Under the pieces are notes generated by a model. That model ran no database searches. It was not told the origin of the DNA and worked only from the letters and a program-made list of their open reading frames with translations. The position numbers and the translations under genes were made by a program. This document shows, in pieces, positions 5,882 to 7,876 of a stretch of DNA of 7,876 nucleotides (the stretch's first letter is position 1; every line of letters starts with the position of its first letter). Origin of the DNA: Brevundimonas sp. Its GTDB lineage: Bacteria > Pseudomonadota > Alphaproteobacteria > Caulobacterales > Caulobacteraceae. Location of the stretch: assembly GCA_020253595.1 (NCBI GenBank), contig JADCBH010000159.1, positions 1-7,876 of the forward strand, written 5' to 3'.

Positions 5882-6196
5882 ATGAGCGATCCAATCGAAG
5901 CGGCGATTTTCGACACCCTGGCCAGGGCCGACCCCAAAGGCGTCGGCGGCAAGTCCGTGGAACCGGCCGAGGTGGCCAAGGTCCTGGAACCTGAGCAGTG
6001 GCGGCGCATGCTGCCCAAGGTCCGGGCGACGGCGCTGGGCCTGATGCGGCAGGGCCGGCTGACCATCACCAAGAAGGGCAAGCCTGTCGATCCGAACGAC
6101 TTCCGCGGCGTCACCCGTCTGCGTCTGCCGACCGAGGCAGAGACGGCGGCGGCGCTCGCTGCCCGGCCGCCGGTGTCCGGGGACGATGACGACTGA
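5882..6196 (+). CDS. DUF3253 domain-containing small protein
   Basis: 104-residue acidic-tailed protein matching my recollection of the DUF3253 family: an N-terminal helical stretch with KSVEPAEVAKVL (24-35), then the family hallmark WRRMLPKVRATALGL (40-54), then GRLTITKKGKPVDP and GVTRLRL (58-82), which reads like the beta-wing of a winged helix. The C-terminal tail is Ala/Pro-rich and ends in four Asp. Function is unknown; a winged-helix-like shape suggests nucleic-acid binding but nothing proves it. The start is ATG 5882, with AGGA close upstream (5875-5878). An in-frame ATG at 5864 would add six residues. It is divergent from the thioesterase and is followed, through a possible 25-codon ORF, by the lipoprotein hydrolase, so it may head that transcript. 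Confidence 0.85.
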   Translation: MSDPIEAAIFDTLARADPKGVGGKSVEPAEVAKVLEPEQWRRMLPKVRATALGLMRQGRLTITKKGKPVDPNDFRGVTRLRLPTEAETAAALAARPPVSGDDDD

Positions 6197-6263
6197 TCTC
6201 GACGCGGTTCTCGCCGGTACCCTGGCGCTGCCGCAGGCGCGCGTGAGGGAGCGTCTGGTGTGA
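6186..6263 (+). CDS. Possible 25-codon ORF linking DUF3253 and the hydrolase gene
   Basis: An ATG at 6186, inside the last codons of the DUF3253 gene, opens a 25-residue frame (begins MTTDLDAVLAG, ends RVRERLV). Its TGA (6261-6263) overlaps the hydrolase GTG start by four bases (GTGA). Such overlaps are typical of translationally coupled genes, and the frame fills the gap exactly. However, a frame this short can arise by chance in GC-rich DNA, and I recognise no family. It could be a leader peptide that keeps ribosomes moving to the hydrolase start, the remnant of a longer gene, or nothing. Confidence 0.25.
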   Translation: MTTDLDAVLAGTLALPQARVRERLV

Positions 6264-7252
6264 GGCGCGCGGTACTGGCGGTCCTGGTCGCCCTGATGCT
6301 GTCGGCCTGTGCCGCCCCGCTTGTGCAGTCATCGCTGGCACCGCCGCCGGGCTTCGACGGGCCATCGATCGAAGACCGGGCCTTCGTGGTCCAGGACGGC
6401 GCGCGACTGCCCTATCGGCTTTGGGCACCACAGGGCGAGCCCTGGGCCGTCGTCGTGGCCCTGCACGGGATGAACGACCACTCCGCCGCCTTCCGCCTGG
6501 CGGGGCCGTGGTGGGCCGAGCGGGGCATCGCCACCTACGCCTATGACCAGAGGGGGTTCGGTGCCGCACCGGGCCGGGGTCTGTGGGCGGGCGAGGCCCT
6601 GATGGTCGAGGACCTACGCAGCGTGGTCGCCCTGGTCCGCGCGCGACATCCGAACGCTCGGATCGCCGTCGTAGGTGAAAGCATGGGCGGGGCCGTGGCC
6701 ATTTCCGCTTTCGCATCCAGCCGCCCGCCTGCCGCCGATCAGGCGATTCTTCTGGCCCCGGCTGTCTGGGGCTGGTCGAGCCAGAGCCCGTTCAACGCGG
6801 CCAGCCTCTGGGTCACGGCCCGGCTTCTGGGCGACCGGGCAGTGTCGCCGCCAGACTGGGCCGTGAGGGACATCCGGGCGACGGACAACCTGATCGAGCT
6901 GATCGCCAACGGCAACGATCCCCGCTTCATCCGGGCGACACGGTTCGATGCCCTCTATGGCCTCGTCGACCTGATGGAGAGCGCGACCCGCAAGCTGGGA
7001 CAGGTTCAGGGCCCGGTCGCCCTGCTCTATGGAGCCCACGACCAGATCATCGAAAAAGGTCCGATGCGGCGTGCCCTTGTTCGTGCGGGCGATCCGCCAA
7101 ACCTGCGCACCGCCTGGTACCCGGACGGTTGGCACCTTCTGAACCGGGACCTGCAGGCCGAGATCGTGTTTCGCGACGTCGAGGCCTTGCTGCACAATCC
7201 CGAGGCCTCCCTGCCGAGCGGTGCCCCCGCAGTCCTGCCGCAGTTGTCTTGA
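6260..7252 (+). CDS. Lipoprotein alpha/beta hydrolase (Hydrolase_4 / lysophospholipase-like)
   Basis: 330-residue alpha/beta-hydrolase of the serine aminopeptidase S33 / monoacylglycerol lipase-like group. The N-terminus is a lipoprotein signal: two Arg, a hydrophobic run, and lipobox Leu-Ser-Ala-Cys with Cys17 as the lipidation site, so it should be anchored to a membrane facing the periplasm or beyond. Oxyanion motif LHGMNDHS (68-75), nucleophile elbow GESMGG with Ser141, probable acid Asp261 in YGAHDQII, and catalytic His292 in DGWHLLNRD complete the triad. The probable substrate is a lipid or ester; it cannot be specified. The start is GTG 6260, with GAGGGAG about nine bases upstream; the signal sequence begins right there, which supports it. 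It probably shares a transcript with DUF3253 upstream, and the CsgG-like exported protein follows 88 bases downstream. Confidence 0.93.
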   Translation: MRRAVLAVLVALMLSACAAPLVQSSLAPPPGFDGPSIEDRAFVVQDGARLPYRLWAPQGEPWAVVVALHGMNDHSAAFRLAGPWWAERGIATYAYDQRGFGAAPGRGLWAGEALMVEDLRSVVALVRARHPNARIAVVGESMGGAVAISAFASSRPPAADQAILLAPAVWGWSSQSPFNAASLWVTARLLGDRAVSPPDWAVRDIRATDNLIELIANGNDPRFIRATRFDALYGLVDLMESATRKLGQVQGPVALLYGAHDQIIEKGPMRRALVRAGDPPNLRTAWYPDGWHLLNRDLQAEIVFRDVEALLHNPEASLPSGAPAVLPQLS

Positions 7253-7308
7253 CGATGACAGTTCTGCGAACGGCGTGATCCGGAGTGGATTTTGGCTGGA
7301 CACCGGCT

Positions 7309-7328
7309 AAGGTTTTCGCAGCAACCTT
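7309..7328 (+). promoter_or_regulatory. Small hairpin just upstream of the CsgG-like gene
   Basis: AAGGTT (7309-7314) and AACCTT (7323-7328) form a perfect 6-bp inverted repeat with an 8-base loop. It ends immediately before the G-rich ribosome-binding sequence GGGGGA (7330-7335) of the next gene. There is no T-run, so it is not a normal terminator; it may be a 5' leader structure or chance. The rest of 7253-7340 shows no clear terminator or promoter, though GGCTAAGG (7305-7312) resembles a -10 region without a good -35. Confidence 0.3.
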
Positions 7329-7340
7329 TGGGGGACTGAG

Positions 7341-7876
7341 ATGCGCCAAGCTCGCAACATCGTGGTCGTGGCCACTCTGGCCGCCACAGCATTCGTCACA
7401 GCGGCCGAGGCCCAGTCCAGCAGGGGCCGGACACGTGTCCAGCAAGATCAGGATCGCCAGATCGCGGAAATCCCGCGTTGTTCGCGCAGCCTCGGTTCGG
7501 TTTCGATCGTGGACGGTCAGCCTGACCTCTTCCGGGAACTGCGTCTGTCTCCGCCGCAGACGCTTCTGCGGGTGGTGGTCCAAAGGTCGGGCTGCTTCAC
7601 CCTGGTCGATCGCGGCGCGGGGATGGACGCCGCGATGCGCGAAAGGGCTCTTTCAGGCGATGGCATGCTGCAGCAGGGCTCCAACGTGGGGGGCGGTCAG
7701 GTGCGGGCCGCCGACTATGTGTTGGTCGCCGAAGTGGCCAGCCAGGACCAGAACACCGGCGGCGGCGGCGTGGCCGCCATAGCTGGCGGCCTGATCGGAG
7801 GCACGGTCGGGGGTCTGATCGGCGGTATCCGGACCCAGAGAATGGAGGCCAACACCGTTCTAAGCCTGACCAACAT
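7341..7876 (+). CDS. CsgG/HfaB-like exported protein (3' end cut by window edge)
   Basis: The first 178 residues are visible. A classical signal peptide (residues 1-24, charged start, hydrophobic core, AEA before Gln25) predicts export to the periplasm. From about residue 70 the pattern LLRVVVQRSGCFTLVDRGAGMDAAMRERAL and then AADYVLVAEV (123-132) resembles the CsgG/HfaB fold, whose classical members form outer-membrane pores for curli or holdfast-anchor proteins. Two departures are visible: there is no lipobox, whereas CsgG is a lipoprotein, and residues 149-162 are a glycine zipper (GGLIGG repeats, Gly every fourth residue) where CsgG has its first membrane beta-hairpin. Cys47 and Cys85 could form a disulfide. 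The start is ATG with GGGGGA five bases upstream. The role is uncertain: an envelope protein, perhaps a non-channel CsgG relative. The C-terminal half lies outside the window. Confidence 0.8.
   Translation, partial: MRQARNIVVVATLAATAFVTAAEAQSSRGRTRVQQDQDRQIAEIPRCSRSLGSVSIVDGQPDLFRELRLSPPQTLLRVVVQRSGCFTLVDRGAGMDAAMRERALSGDGMLQQGSNVGGGQVRAADYVLVAEVASQDQNTGGGGVAAIAGGLIGGTVGGLIGGIRTQRMEANTVLSLTN

Noticed and set aside
5832..5894. Longer thioesterase with start at 5894
   Set aside because: The 21 extra residues precede the usual family start, overlap the divergent DUF3253 start, and leave no room for promoters. ATG 5831 gives a normal length, though lack of a strong ribosome-binding site leaves some doubt.
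6111..7303. Minus-strand frames opposite DUF3253 and the hydrolase (6111-6716, 6614-7303)
   Set aside because: Both lie antisense to a gene with lipobox, catalytic triad and good ribosome-binding site; their residues are compositionally biased and unrecognisable.
1..7876. Defence, phage, CRISPR, integrative element or toxin-antitoxin system
   Set aside because: No nuclease, transposase, integrase, repeat-spacer array, tRNA attachment site or paired small toxin-like genes were found; gene content and composition look like ordinary chromosome.

Overview
The window is a GC-rich alphaproteobacterial chromosome segment, most likely Caulobacterales and close to Brevundimonas or Caulobacter. This rests on codon use (strong G/C at third positions), TTGAC-type promoter elements, GANTC sites lying between genes, and the type of dispersed 'PLPLGEG'-coding inverted repeat. 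It reads as ordinary core genome: no phage, plasmid, CRISPR, tRNA or rRNA sequence was seen.

Left part (1-2326): a minus-strand two-component operon. An OmpR-type response regulator (2238-1522) is followed by an EnvZ-type membrane histidine kinase (from 1325, running off the left edge with almost all of its kinase domain present). The 196-base gap between them holds two head-to-head copies of a dispersed palindromic repeat (1332-1502). The outer arm of this repeat supplies the kinase's ribosome-binding sequence. Divergent from the regulator, ilvE (2327-3205, branched-chain amino acid aminotransferase) has a good promoter in the 88-base divergent gap.

Middle (3206-5396): a 281-base leader carrying a perfect 10-bp inverted repeat with a GANTC site in each arm precedes a concentrative nucleoside transporter (3487-4758). 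A glutathione S-transferase family gene (4776-5396) follows 17 bases later, probably in the same transcript. A PaaI-type hotdog thioesterase lies on the opposite strand (5831-5397); its stop codon directly abuts the GST stop codon.

Right part (5882-7876): divergent from the thioesterase, a plus-strand series begins with a DUF3253 winged-helix-like small protein. A possible 25-codon ORF overlaps genes at both of its ends. A lipoprotein alpha/beta hydrolase with an intact Ser-Asp-His set follows. The last gene is the N-terminal 178 residues of an exported CsgG/HfaB-like protein, which is cut by the window edge. That protein has a glycine-zipper stretch where CsgG has a membrane beta-hairpin.

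No clearly new multi-gene system is visible. The points most worth following are the repeat inside the two-component operon, the GANTC-bearing inverted repeat and stacked hairpins before the transporter, and the unusual CsgG-like protein.
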